This document shows, piece after piece, positions 31,246 through 43,288 of a stretch of 64,000 bases of DNA (positions are counted from its first letter, which is position 1; each line of letters opens with the position of its first letter). The notes below the pieces were generated by a model. It saw only the letters and a program-made list of their open reading frames with translations. It ran no database searches and was not told where the DNA came from. The stretch lies in the NCBI RefSeq assembly GCF_052857255.1, contig NC_135506.1, forward strand, positions 80,757,618-80,821,617, written 5' to 3'. The DNA is from Amblyomma americanum. Lineage: Eukaryota > Arthropoda > Arachnida > Ixodida > Ixodidae. The position numbers and the translations under genes were made by a program.

Positions 31246-33377
31246 GTGAGCTCCTGTGCTTTCTTGCTTACCAGCCAATTGCGAGCTGACGGTTTATGTA
31301 CTAAAGTGCAGCTTTCGAGCTGCTTAGAAAGATTAACCCCAGAAAGCGGCCTGCGTGAGGCGACTGTAGTCGGGGAGAGACAGGTTCTTCAGCTGCTGAC
31401 AGTGAGAAAGATTCTATATGAATTTTTTTCATGGTAGCATACAAGTACCGCAATAAGGGTTATTAGAAATGAAGAGGCTAATTGAAACTGTGAAGGTATA
31501 GCTGCGCTGTAAATTACATAGATGTAAGCCTTTCATCTTCACTGTCAGGTTAACCACAAATAGAGAAGAATATTAAAAAATTGTGATCTCGAGGCGCAAC
31601 AGGAACTCACTGTACTTCGTTAACTCTCCTTAACCTCCGTAGCTTATGTGGCTTAGGGGTTAGTGAAGAAATTAAAGTAGAACTTGACATGATTCAGCGC
31701 TATTATTCACTGCACGAGGAGAAAGTGGCCGTACGTTTGAGAAAGTCTTATGGAAGAGCACTGAGCTAACAGGTTAATTTTTCGAGAGCTGACATTACTG
31801 CAGTGAAAACTCCAATGATTATTCTCTGTGAAAAAGTATTTCTCTGGCTATTTATGGTCGAGTTCCGCCAACAAAAAACGCATTCATCGGCGAGAAAACT
31901 ATTTCTCCTTGCCGCCAGCCGATTAGTAGTGGACGTCCTTACCAAAAAGGAATAGTTGCCAATGCTTCGAAGTGAATGGTGCCAGAAAATCAATGTCGAC
32001 GCTCGCAGCTTAAATGCGAAATCAGCCGGTGGTAACACCACTTGCATTCCGTTTTTTTCGGATTCTTTATTTTTAAAAGTTTTTAAAAAGTAGACTGTTA
32101 TTAGAATGCTGTACCCTACTGATAGAGGTCGTCTTATCCTTGTTCTCAGTGTGATTCATTCTGTGCTTTGCCGACCTCTGTGGCCCGGTGATTTCCGCCT
32201 ACTGTACTTGATGCAAAGCGCGTTTTATGTCGCAACAGCCCGCCATGTTCAGCTTGGTGCTGAACATGGATTTGACTCCTAGGGATTTTGAGATTGCTAC
32301 GCATTTCAACCAAACATTTCAATAATTATTGGGAGATTCCATCGCGCTCTTATGGAGCATTCTTAGAAGATTAGGGACGCATTAGTTGCTGAAAAATGTA
32401 CAGTATGTTTGATGCACTAGTGAGCATTGCTTATGGTTTAGGTTTCTGAGATATAAGCCTTTCATCTGAGGTCGATTCACTGAGTAGTAGGCTGTAAATG
32501 GATAGCTACCAAAAACTAATGACTACAAGCATGTTCAAGGAGGGTAGCAACAGTCGACCACCTGTCCGATTAGCGCCAGCGCTACCGCTTTTTTCTTTGT
32601 CACCAAAGTAGCATGTAGCTTCAATTTAGCGATCTGTAGTACAGAGTAGCTGTTACTAGGTAAGAGCGGAGAGGAAACATTTCTCCGACCTCTGTTGATG
32701 CCGAATGAGTCTTGATTCCGGAGGTAACTTGAGAGGCTTGCCATTTCAGATTAACTTCCATGTCACACTGCCTTACTGGACACTCCACGGCGGAGCTGGT
32801 CGCGTAGCTTCGAATGTACAGGGCTGGACAGCCGCCGCCGCAGATCAAATGGCAGAGTTCATACGCGACATGTAATTGGATTGGATACCATCTGCTGCAA
32901 ATTTATATTTCATGAGTTATCTGTTTGCTTAAATAAATTCTGCACAATTTTCCTATTAAATAAAATAAAACTTCCTTCATTTGTCAGAAAGATGGTTCGC
33001 TTCAGGGATAAGAAGGTGTATTTCTACTTCCCGTTTTTCTGATACTGTTTGAAACGTTGCGCTGGAGATAATAGATGTTCGGTGCGTGGACAGTTTATTT
33101 GAATGGTAAACCTATCACACGGGTGCTCTAAACTTGGGAGCCCTAATTAAACAATATTGTGGGATAAAAGGCGTGCCGTATTGTGGGACACCGGGTTAGT
33201 TTGGAAATCCTGGGTGTTCGTCAAGGAAAAATGACATCCGGCAGCCCCCGCCACCTTTGCATATCGCCTGTACGCAGGGGTGCCGCTGCAGATGGACTTG
33301 GGCTCTTACGACGAAATAAAACCACTAAGCCACTGCTGCGGACCGCAGAAGTGTTTAGTGAGCATTATAAACCTTCA
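31246..33377. other. Long AT-rich stretch, nothing recognised
   Basis: Over 2 kb with only short frames on either strand. No repeat family recognised by eye. Confidence 0.4.
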
Positions 33378-33396
33378 CTTCACTTCACTTCACTTT
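33373..33396 (-). repeat. (TGAAG)n tail of the CR1-like fragment
   Basis: Four CTTCA units on the plus strand mark the 3' end of the element and give the insertion boundary. Confidence 0.75.
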
Positions 33397-33730
33397 ATTT
33401 CCTTAAAGACTCTCGTGTGAGGGTATTACATAAGGGGTGGGACACATATAGATTAACAACAGAAAACGTACAGAAAACTTGAACGAGTTATACAAAGAAA
33501 AATGATTATCGTGATGCAAGCAAACGCGTAATTTGGTTAAGAAACATAGTTTGGCATATGATGGCACCAAGTTCATGGGGAAGGCCGTTCCAGTCGCTAG
33601 CAGTCCGGGGAAAGAATGATGAAGAAAAAGTTGTTGTGCGTGCTCGTGGCCGAGATACCTGCGTGAAAGTCATCAACAGTTGGATACGAAGCAGTAGTGG
33701 AGCACAGTATTATTTGCTCATATACTTGAT
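33378..33730 (-). pseudogene. 3' end of a CR1-like non-LTR element, minus strand
   Basis: On the minus strand the frame reads FTQVSRPRARTT, then FSSSFFPRTASDWNGLPHEL (about 33660-33570). FFPRT-x2-x-WN-x-LP is the standard C-terminal block of CR1/Jockey-type RT proteins. A 3' UTR, an AATAAAG signal and a (TGAAG)n tail follow (33373-33396 on plus as CTTCA repeats). Severe 5' truncation, a usual outcome of target-primed reverse transcription. Confidence 0.75.
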
Positions 33731-33933
33731 ATAAGCTTCCCTAGAAAGCACGAGATTTTATCCGAGTTAATAAGCCTCGTTCACAGCGCAAGGCAGTAGA
33801 GGCAGTGGGTCGTAGTGCATTCTTCTCGCAGCCTGAAATCAGCATTATGACATTTAATATTGAAAGATTACGATGAGTGGCACTTCTCTGCACGTTATTG
33901 CAGATTATTGTGCAAGTTATCGCTTCTGTGCAG

Positions 33934-34500
33934 GACCAAGGCCAGCCGCTTGATACCTCGCAAAGCGGCGATGCTGCTTCTTCCTGGAGCCCAGAGTCCT
34001 GGCAGGGACTTTCGCGCGTTTCGTTCCGCGGCTGATTCGCCAGCTCTACAAACTTCTGCCATTCTGGAGCAATTTGCTTCAAAGCGGCGCTTCTTCTATT
34101 CCTCATGTAGAGGGCAATCATCGAGCGCCCGGTGCGAAGCTCATCGGCATCAATACAGTTCTTCTTGAGAGCGTCGGCTGCACCGTATGGAACACATGGC
34201 ACTAACCAAAGCAAGCACAACTGGCGACAAGGCAGCAGCATTGAAACCTCCAGTAAAATCGCAAATCACACCAGGGCGACCACAACACGAAAACAGCGGG
34301 ACGCTACCACAACGGGGCACTACCGCAGGCAGCCCGGTGGATGCATCCAGGATGGCACACGGCAAGCCGAAGCGAAACATTGCAGATGGCGTGGAACGGA
34401 AGTGGTAAACGAAGCAGTGCCAAAATGGGTTGGCTCCCGCCACGACTCAATACCGATGAGGATAGTGCGGGTTCAACGTTATTGCAGAGGCGGGAAGTAG
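33934..34500 (+). other. Exon-like module EM5
   Basis: It starts after CGCTTCTGTGCAG. Cores at 33966-33993 and 34085-34116 are 119 bp apart, about twice the usual spacing. The segment CATCGGCATCAATACAGTTC then TTCTTGAGAGCGTCGGC matches EM10 (CATCCGCATCAACCCAGTTC then CTCTTGAGAATGGCGGC). No donor-like end is obvious, so the 3' limit is arbitrary. Confidence 0.4.
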
Positions 34501-34937
34501 AAGAGAGTGACTTTGTCAGCAAACGTTGCGCTGAGGGTCGCTTTACGCGTTTGCAATCAGTCGCTGTAATTGAACTGCACTCGCGGGACGTGATAGCGAA
34601 AAAATTTTATATGGGAGGATGCAGGGAAAGGTAGGTTTCGTGATGGATATTATTCATGGAGGGGATTGCTTGTGCAGCCTGCTGAGGCTTGGTATGGATC
34701 TTCAGAAACCTTAACCTCTCTAAAGAGCAATGCCATCGCGCCCCCAATCCTCACAAGCTTTGGAGCGCTATATATGCTAGGGAGCCCCGCTAAACAGCTT
34801 AGAAGCAAACCCTTTTGTCTGTATACTTTTGAGGGGTGCTATACATACTACAGAGAATGGTTAGGTCGAGAAGCTCTCGATTTTCAGCGCTGCTATTTCA
34901 TGGATGCCTGTTAAGCTCAGATCAATTTCAAGTCTCA
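34501..34937. other. Spacer, nothing recognised
   Basis: An 82-codon plus frame (34666-34914) matches no known domain. Confidence 0.35.
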
Positions 34938-35168
34938 GGAGTCGCGGTGGCTCAGTTGTTATGGCGCTCGGTTTCTGACTAAAGACGCAGGTTCAACCCC
35001 TGCCGCAGCGGTCGCATTTCGATGGAGGCGGAATATTGAGTCTCGTGTACTGCGCGACGTCAGTGCGCGTTAAAGAACCCCGGGTGGTCAGAATATTCCC
35101 GAGCCCTCCACTACGGCGTCCCACATAGCCTGAGTTGCTTTGAAACTTTATATTCCATGAAATCAAAC
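34938..35168 (+). mobile_element. SINE family 2, near full length
   Basis: Box A GGTGGCTCAGTTGTTATGGC, box B GGTTCAACCCC, body GTGTACTGCGCGACGTCAGT, and the family 2 ending CCTGAGTTGCTTTGAAAC then CATGAAATCAAAC. Moderately diverged. Confidence 0.75.
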
Positions 35169-36834
35169 TAAAAACCCATTTCACTTGTACTGGTTTTATA
35201 ATGACAAAGGGAGTATCAGCGAACCATTGAGGGCTAATACTGTGTTATTTCACTTCTATCGTAGTTTTTTTTTAATGGGAGTACATTATTTCTGTCACGT
35301 TGCATATTCATTTTTGTGAACATCATATGCTAAGGAGTTTATTACACTTGACTGTAGAGACAGCGCTATATGACTAGAATGCTTTTGACTGGTTTCTCTG
35401 TTAGAGAGCAGTGTCGAGGCTCTTCCGCTAGGGTTGGTTGATGGGTTGGTTGGTTCCTTTTACAGGTTCTTGACTGATGCGTTTGTGCTCCTTTCAACTT
35501 GGCCTAAAGAAGAGGTTATATTTTAGGTTACCAATATCTACAAAAAAATAATGCGTTCTACATGGAATCAACTAGTGCAGTTAACAAACTTGTTGCTGCG
35601 TACAACGTCTAACTGTATGCCAAATGTTCAGTATGGTCTTTCTCAGCATGCTGAGCAATTATTTTCCACATAAACTTTGTTTCACGATTCCTTTCTTGAA
35701 CTTCTTTAAGGATGTAACTTGGCTCGTTCACAAAAGCGGAATTCAGATCGAGAGAACAGCGGTCACAGTAGTGAAATTGCGATGAGCACAAGCGCTTCGC
35801 ACTGCTTCATCGTAATGTTGAAACAGGAGCGCGAAAACGCAGTTGCTGCTTTACAGCATAAGTAAGCATTTTTATTCCTTGCACCACGGACGCACTTATG
35901 CTGCAGTGACATGATTGCAGGAAAGCGATTGACCACGCTGATCACATTAATTCTGCCTATGCGTAATCGCATTGCATTCGTTCAAAGCTCAGATAACTGA
36001 GACCATGAAAACTGCTGAAATATTCATTTCTGAACATGCAGGACAAGTTTCTGATGAAACATCTCACTGAAAATATTAGCTAGAAGGTTATAATATTTAT
36101 TCTTTCTTAGCAAGCATACCACGCGAATTTAAAATATATTGATAACTGCATTGAAATAACTGTAATAAAATCTATTGATAACCTCTTGATAACTGATTCT
36201 CTCTTCCTGTAACCTACATGGCTGAAAGCCGACCTTCATTATATCGGTGAGCATATTTTGGCGCTCTCATACGTTTACCTTGCTTCTGTGTTAAAGTGTG
36301 CTCATCTACAACCAAGAGATCAATTTCCCATGAGCGCTACGTGGCATTCAACGTCCCGTAGGTGGACGCATGCTATTAGGCTGACCGAAGGGATGAACTC
36401 CTAATTTCAACTATGCTGAGTTTGTTGACGCCCAGTGACGCATATAGCATAGCACAAAGGCGCGTTTTGAGCTCCACCTTCGCCAAAGCACGTCTGCTGC
36501 TGCTGGGAGTGAATCCCACTACTTTGGGCGGGAAGCACACCCAGGCAGCAAGAGCATCAGCCCATTGTTGGAAATATATTGGCAGAGACCGGTCCAACAA
36601 AGGACCAGGCTTTGGCGATATATTACCGATGTTAGGCCGATGCCCTGTGCTGCTAGTGCAGTGGCGCCTGGTCAACATAAAGCGTACTGAAATGGGTCGG
36701 CGCTTCGTTTTTGCAACTCATAGATCACCTGTGGCGAGGCCTGCAGACTCAGCTGCGACGGACCTTTGCCAAGCCGTCCATGTCTATTTCTTGACATCTC
36801 CAGAGTGCCAAGGGACTGATGCTCGGTGGGCTTA
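35169..36834. other. Intergenic, nothing firmly recognised
   Basis: AT-rich to 36400. From 36410 to 36830 overlapping frames exist on both strands (140 codons plus, 100 minus) without a recognised domain. This part may be the upstream piece of EM6. Confidence 0.4.
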
Positions 36835-37250
36835 GCAGCACCTTTCCTGCTCTTCCTGTTGGCGGCTGTCCGCGCCCCTGGCCATTCCCCCAAAGCGGCA
36901 CTGGTGCTGTTACTCATGCCATTGGTGGCCTCCAGCCTTGCTGCCTGCACCGACACTCACAGCAAGCACTGACTTCCGAGAAACTGACCCAACACCTGAC
37001 GACGCATAATACACACAGTGTTCATTTACACAGTGTCCACAACAATACAAGCAGTACAAGTACAGAAACAGCGAAGCCAAAGAGGAAGTGCATCCGAGGA
37101 AATTAAGAGACAGGTTTCATCGAATCAGTATCCACAACAACGTTAAACTTCACCCTAGGACACAACGGCGACCACAGCAAACACCGACACAATCACACCA
37201 CCTGATGTTAAACATAATAGCACCAGAATGATTATAAAGACAGCAAAGAC
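36835..37250 (+). other. Exon-like module EM6 (limits uncertain)
   Basis: A core doublet at 36835-36866 (AAPFLLFLLAA in frame) and 36895-36929, 60 bp apart, is followed by the usual A/C-rich tract with ACACACAGTG and ACAACAATAC words. No convincing acceptor or donor was found. Confidence 0.4.
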
Positions 37251-37839
37251 AGCGTTAGGGATGCCCACGGAACCCTATTGCGCCGACACGAAAGTTCACA
37301 AACCGATTTTAAATGTAGAGAAGGATTTCAACCAAAAGAAACAATCCTGCAAAGTTACACATTCCACACTGCGAATGTGACACATACTACACAGTGTACT
37401 TAACGTTTCAGAGCTCAACCGCTGGAGTTAAAGTAGTTGAGTGGCCCGTGCTCAGTTACTCATATCCTAACCAAGAGAAACGCATCGTAAGGCTCACTTC
37501 GCAAGATTTTACAGATCATGCTAACCTTTTTCGTTTGTTATCACACAGTACATAATCTTGCCAGGATAAGTAGTGCATCAGAAGCAGTGGGACCTTAAAG
37601 AGCATATAGCGCTTTTTTTTCGTGGTTTCTTGATGAAAGGCTACCTTGCCACAGACAAGAGGGCTCCGTAGCCATGCACGGTGGGAGGAAACTCCCCGTC
37701 CGCTTGCTCTTGGCAAGGCCTTGCAATTTGCTTGTTTACCTGCTGTTTGTTTTAAACTTGCATATAGTTAGCCATTTTGGAATGCTTTACTTTTATATTT
37801 TCTGTGTGCAGGGATTTTTATATTATATTACGAAGCCTC
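37251..37839. other. Spacer, nothing recognised
   Basis: AT-rich, with a T8 run at 37613. It contains no significant frame. Confidence 0.35.
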
Positions 37840-37849
37840 CTGCTCAGGA

Positions 37850-38326
37850 CCAGAGTACTCATCTGCAACGCCCGTCGAAAGCGGTGAGCCAACCACCTCG
37901 GCCTCGAGCAACGTTTGGCACAGCTAAGCAGTCCATGCTTAGCGGTCCATGCTAAGCAGTCCATGCTAAGTAGCGCCCAGACTACCGGCGAAGAAAAGCT
38001 TATTTGTTTCTCGTCTGGACCCGACAACAACGGCGTCGGACATACAGGAACTTTTGGCGGACACAGTAGGTGACAAGGTTGTTACTTGCACAAAACTGAA
38101 AACTAAGTACGATACATATTGCTCCTTTCACGTTTCTATGGATGAGCATTTATTTGAACTTGTGAGCAAACCGGAAGTGTGGCCTAATGGTTGCGTATTT
38201 CGCCCTTTTTATGGAAAGCTGTGGTCTTCACGGCGCTTTGATGACCCTAATGGTGCTCTAACTACATCCGAAAATGGCTCAGGAAATTCAGCTGTATTAC
38301 GAAAACACGAGAGGGCTGCGAACTAA
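37850..38326 (+). pseudogene. ORF1 C-terminal part
   Basis: Beyond a repeated TAAGCAGTCCATGC stretch (37924-37970) the frame reads KSLFVSRLDPTTTASDIQEL (about 37994-38053), then CTKLKTKYDTYCSFHVSM, then VWPNGCVFRPFYG (about 38178-38216). This is the RNA-binding C-terminal domain usual in Jockey/CR1 ORF1 proteins of arthropods. A stop at 38324-38326 ends it. It overlaps ORF2 by 53 bases in another frame, so ORF2 may be reached by reinitiation or coupling. The N-terminal half is missing through 5' truncation. Confidence 0.7.
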
Positions 38327-40984
38327 AAGGGAAGCTCTCTTCGCGAATGCATACGAATGTGAGTACGACATTATGTGCCTGACGGAAACGTGGCTAAACT
38401 CATCATGTTCAAGTGCGTGTTATTTCTCAGATGAATACACTGTTTTCAGGGCTGATAGGGTGTACTCTGACAAGATTAAATACGGGGGCGGAGTTCTGAT
38501 AGCCTGCCGTTCTGTGCTAAATGCATTTAGGAGACCAGACCTAGAGAGATACGAAGAATGTATGTGGTTGGAAATTCCAACGTGTGACAAATCGCACTAT
38601 CTAGTCGGCTGTTACTACTTTCCACCAAATTCTGCTCCTAACGTTTTTACCGATCATTTTTTGAATATTGGGGAAAAAATTGATTTTTTGAAGTACAAGG
38701 TTCACATCTACGGGGACTTTAATCTTCCTAAGGTCGATTGGTCCACTGGTTTGGTCACTAGTGACTGCACAGCAACTCGAGAAAAAGCCGAATGTTTAAT
38801 TGATTTCAGTAATTATCATGGTTTATATCAATTTAATACAATGAAGAACTGTGCTGGAAACATTTTAGACCTAATTTTATCTAATGTGCCTCTTTTTGGC
38901 GTGCAAGCGGTGCGCGATCCTCTTGTTCTAGTAGACAAATATCATTGCCCGTTTACCTTGTCGTTCTTCTTGTCGTTTCGTGCAGTGCGTGAGATGGTGC
39001 CAGAAAAATTTAGATACGCGTATGGCAATTACCTTAGGCTGTACAATGATCTTCCGGCCTGCGACTGGTCATAATTGCTTGAGACTGAGGATGTAAACAC
39101 AGGCGTTGAGCTACTTACATCAACTGTACAAGGTATAATGAAAAAATGTATACCTCACCGTAAATCGAAGAAGTGTAGATTTCCATGCTGGTTTTCGCAC
39201 GATTTGAGACAATACTTGAAGAAAAAACAGAAGTATCGCAAACTCTACGTGAAATCAGAAAGTGAATATTGGTACCAAAGATATTCATTGTGCAGAAAAA
39301 TTGTGAAAAAACTGATTGCACGTGATGAAGCCGACTACCACAGACTTTTCGAACAGAACTTTAAAAAGGAACCAAGCAGTTTTTGGGATTTTGTGCGCAA
39401 GCAAAGAAATGATAAGGTTAGTGCTGCTGTGATAAAGACGCGCGATGGCATCTGTTTTAAACATCAAGATGTGTGCCAAGCTTTTGCTGATCACTTCAGC
39501 TCTTGTTTTGTGCGTCATGATAACACAACTGCTGTTATCACTCTTGAAGACAGCGCTGACTGTTTAGCTTATGATATTGTCACCGAGCATGAGGTTCTTT
39601 CTGCGATTCATAAATTTAAGCCAAAACTTTCAACAGGAACTGATGAAATTCCCAGCTTCATAATCAAAGAATGCGCTGACATTTTCGGCCCTGTTTTGGC
39701 GCATTTGTTCAACTTATCGTTGCGAACTGGTGTTTTCCCTCGTCATTGGAAATTGTCAGTAGTTGTTCCTGTATTCAAGTCTGGCGATGCTTGTGATGTA
39801 AACAACTTTCGCCCTGTGTCACTAATTTGTTCTTTTGCGAAAGTTTTTGAAATGATTATGTGCGAACGCATGGGCTCATACTTCAAACAGAAGATCTCGA
39901 TTCTGTAGCACGGTTTTTTGAAAGGTCGCTCTGTGGAAACGAATTTATGCAGCTTTCTTGATTATACTGGGCCACATGTATTTAATCGTGGTCAGGTAGA
40001 TGCAGTCTACTTTGACATGACTAAAGCTTTCGATATGGTTTCCCTGAGGTACTTCTGATGAAGATGGAAAGATACGGACTTTGCCCCATATACTGCAGGT
40101 GGCTCAAAAGCTACCTTGGCAGCCGCCGTAACATGGTACGATTTTCAGGCTGTGTGTCCAACGAATTTCTGTCATCTTCGGGAGTGCCTCAGGGCTCCAA
40201 CTTAGGACCGCTGTTGTTTTTAGTGTTTAATAATGATTTGCCGTTACATGTCAAGAACTCGAGAATTTTGCTCTTCGCAGATGATTTCAAATTATTCCGT
40301 AATATTTTAGATATTGAGGACTGCCGCCAATTGCAAGCTGACATTAACAACGTTGAGAATTGGTGTTTGATGAATCGCTTAAAACTGAATATTAAGAAGA
40401 CTTCCGTTCTGTCTCTAACTAGGAAACGCGACACAGTTACGTTTGATTACACACTTTTGGCGGGTGAGATTTCTCGCGTGGCTCATGTACGAGACCTTGG
40501 TGTTATTGTTGATTCAAAGCTTGATTTTACTCTGCATGTAAATTCAATTGTGTCACGCGCATTGAGGCATATTGGTCTTATCTCTAGATTAACCAAAAAA
40601 TTTCGACGGCACGAATGTCTACGCACTCTATACTGTGCCCTTGTGAGACCGCGTCTTGAGTTCGCGTCAGTAGCCTGGAATAGCGTATCTGTCGCCTATT
40701 GCACAAAAATTGAAAATGTCCAGCGTAAGTTCATACGCATCTATTATGATAGATATATTGGTCGCCGTCGTTTCTACGACTATGATTCTCTCTTGGCAGA
40801 CCTCAATACGTCTACCCTTGGCGACAGGCGACGCATACGTGACATGCAGTTTCTGCAAAACGTCGTGCGCGGTTACATTAACTGTGGGACCTTACTGATG
40901 TCGCTGAATTTTCGTGTGCCGCATGCAAAAGCTGCAAATTTTTCGACACATTTTATCCCGATTTGCACGCCATCTGTCCAATGA
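38274..40984 (+). pseudogene. ORF2 (endonuclease-RT) with two stops and a frameshift
   Basis: Starts MAQEIQLYYENTRGLRTK. Endonuclease landmarks: DIMCLTETWLN, YGDFNLPKVDW (about 38710), NILDLILSNV (about 38860-38890); the usual S-D-H-x-P block reads DKYHCPF and is damaged. RT: FNLSLRTGVFPRHWK (about 39709-39753), VNNFRPVSLICSFAKVFEMI, motif A YFDMTKAFDMV (about 40008-40040), motif B SSGVPQGSNLGPLLF (about 40175-40220), motif C LFADDFKLF (about 40273-40300), LGVIVDSKLDF (about 40498-40530). Lesions: TAA at 39072, TAG at 39906, and a one-base-scale frameshift near 40035-40045 just after motif A. It ends after 900-odd codons, normal for the family. Confidence 0.85.
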
Positions 40985-41167
40985 CTCGTTTACAAATCTT
41001 ATATAACAAAACGTTTAATGACATGAACATATTTGCCTAATTGTTGTTTTCGTGCCTGCTTTTAAATCTTTTGAAGTGGTGTTTTTGATGTATCTGACCT
41101 AGTGTGCGCTCGTTTAGGCCACTTGGCTGTTGAGGCACACTCAAATAAACATATCTATCTATCTATA

Positions 41168-41654
41168 TGTGATAATTTCATTCTATTTCATGTAATATGC
41201 CAAGAGCAACCAGACCTAATGAAACATCGTTTTGGCGCTCTTTGGCCTAAGTCTCTTTTGCACAATAAAACCAAAGCTAGCACAATAAGACTTCTCAGCT
41301 AGAACTAGAGCGGGAGCCTCAACGATCGACATGGCAGGACTCATCAAAAAATCTTTAAAACTATACTTTTGCATGGCGACCACTAGCATGATCAACCCAT
41401 CGAATCGATAACCTCATCCCCAAGAGCATCTTTATCCTATAGGCTCAAGGCTGAAGTGTAGCAATGTCATGCGGCATGGGAGCCAACCCGAGAACAGTGA
41501 GCACGCAGAAGGTAGTGTACATCAACCTTTTAACGAACAGCTAAAGGTGTCTGCTCAGAGATCCAATGGGCCCAACAATAGTTCGGCGGATACACAGCGC
41601 CAAGATCCAAAAGACCCTCCCTAGGTTCCCACAGCGGGGATCATATTATTCTTC
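41168..41654. other. Spacer, nothing recognised
   Basis: No frame or repeat seen between the non-LTR 3' end and the PLE cluster. Confidence 0.4.
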
Positions 41655-43288
41655 TTGCTAGTTGCTATTAATGCCGTGGTGCGGCGCTGATGCTATTCTT
41701 CATGAAATCTAAGGTTCGACGAAATCTCGTCTGGTCGGGGTAAATACATTGGCGAAAATAACGAAGCGCCGACCAAAAGGTGTTGTCAAGATGGAGGGAC
41801 GTTTCGACTTCCACACGGAAGTCTTGTTCACTGATGGAAAAATTTCGCACAAAAAGCTTAAGTACGTTGTGCTAATCGTCGCAGGCATCTAGCGTACGAG
41901 GGCGGTAGATTGCCGATGTTATGGTTGAGCGTCTGATCTGTTGTCTGGATAAACAAAGACTCCAGATATTGGCGTGACATCCAGTTTTTCTAACGGCCGA
42001 TAATTGCCGCTTCTTCCCAAGCGATATCATGCTTCGTGTTTTCAACGTGTTCAGCCAGTGCGTTGGAACAAGCCTTCTTTTTCTTGACATCATTCTTGTG
42101 CTCATTCAGCCGCCTTTCAAAGTTCCCGCTTTCACCTATGTAGGAGTGATCGCAGTCTGAGCAGGGGATTTTATAAATTACTCCGGGAAACTTTTCCTTT
42201 TTTAGATTTTCCTTTACGGACACCAACTCGTGACGAAGCATGCACGCAGGCACGTGAGCTATATGCACATCGTAGGTGCGAAAAACGCGGGCCAATGACT
42301 CGCTCACGCCTGGTACATAGGGTATTGCAGCTCGGGCACGGCAGGGTAGGCGAACGGGCTGAGCTGGTCTCGTTGTCTGCTGTATTACAGCGTTCACGAA
42401 GTGCTGTGGGTAGCCACAATTTTTGAGCTCGCGTCGCACTTGGCGTATGTCAGAGGCTTTTTCTTAGGGTTTCGAGCATATTCTTTCCGCACGACGGACG
42501 AGGGTAGAAACGACGGAGCGCTTATGGCACATAGGATGGACTGAATTAAAGTGAAGGTATTGGCCTGTGTGCGTGTCCTTTCTGTACACCTTGAATGATA
42601 GGCGGTCATCACGTCGCTCCGACATAACGTCCAGAAAAGGAAGACGGCCAGAAATCTCCTCCTCGACTGTAAACTGGATGGAATCGTCCATGCTGTTCAA
42701 ATGGTTCGTGAAAGCAGCCAAGGCATTCTTTCTGATTATGTAAAAGCAGTCATCAATGTACCGCAGGAAGACCTTCGGGCGTGGCTCGAACGAAGCCAAA
42801 ACGCGGCTTTCCAGTGCTTCCATTGTGAGATTTGCGGTTGTGACCGAGATAGATGCTCCCATGGCAATGCCATGAACCTGCTTGTGGACAGTGCCCCGAA
42901 AGATGAAGTACGTGTTTTTCAAGCAAAACTGCAGAAGCTTCAACAGGTCCGATGGAGCGATGGGTGTCCTAGCACTCAGTCCGTCGTCATCCTGAAGCGC
43001 TGAACGGCATACCTCACCGCCAGATCCACGGGGACGCTGGTAAACAGTGATCTGACGTCAAATGACACCATTATCCGTCGCTGTCAATCGTGATGTCGCG
43101 TATTTTTTCAGTACAATCAAAGGAGTTGCGTACGAAAGTCGGTCTCTTGCTAACAAGTGGCGAAAAAATTTTGTGCAAGCAGCCTGAAAGCCGGTACAAG
43201 GGAGAGCGGGTAAAAATACACTATTGGTCGCATTGGAACGCCTGGCTTGTGGATCTTCGGGAGGCCATATAAAGCAGGGGCAGATCAA
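41655..43288 (-). mobile_element. Penelope-like element copy B (lineage B), 5'-truncated
   Basis: A minus-strand copy lacking the N-terminal third. It starts at the SAPALYGLPKIHK part of the RT (about 43285) and runs through the RT, GIY-YIG nuclease and the ~110-bp terminal region. After that (41695-41760) it continues into the start of a further unit, showing it came from a head-to-tail array. It is fused directly to copy C at 43288/43289. Confidence 0.85.
41990..43285 (-). pseudogene. PLE copy B RT-GIY-YIG remnant
   Basis: RT block QVHGIAMGASISVTTANLTM, catalytic RYIDDCFYII (about 42760-42730), EEEISGRLPFLDV (about 42665-42625), VYRKDTHTGQYLHFNSVHP. The nuclease reads FPGVIYKIPCSDCDHSYIGE then GNFERRLNEHKND (about 42195-42090). 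The motif A region (about 43070) sits in another frame. A stop near 42464 and indels near 42440, 42945 and 43080 kill the reading frame. Confidence 0.8.

Larger units (their letters stand above)
37840..41167 (+). mobile_element. Jockey-superfamily non-LTR element, 5'-truncated, few lesions
   Basis: The end of ORF1, a complete-looking ORF2 (endonuclease plus RT, no RNase H) and a 3' UTR with AATAAA (41143) closing in a (TATC)n microsatellite. Coding is nearly continuous over 2.7 kb, with two in-frame stops and one frameshift, so it is among the youngest elements here. Best placed in the CR1/Jockey group; exact clade not determined. Confidence 0.85.

Noticed and set aside
36376..36835. Overlapping 140-codon (plus) and 100-codon (minus) frames
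   Set aside because: Neither shows a domain or convincing codon bias; kept only as possible upstream part of EM6.
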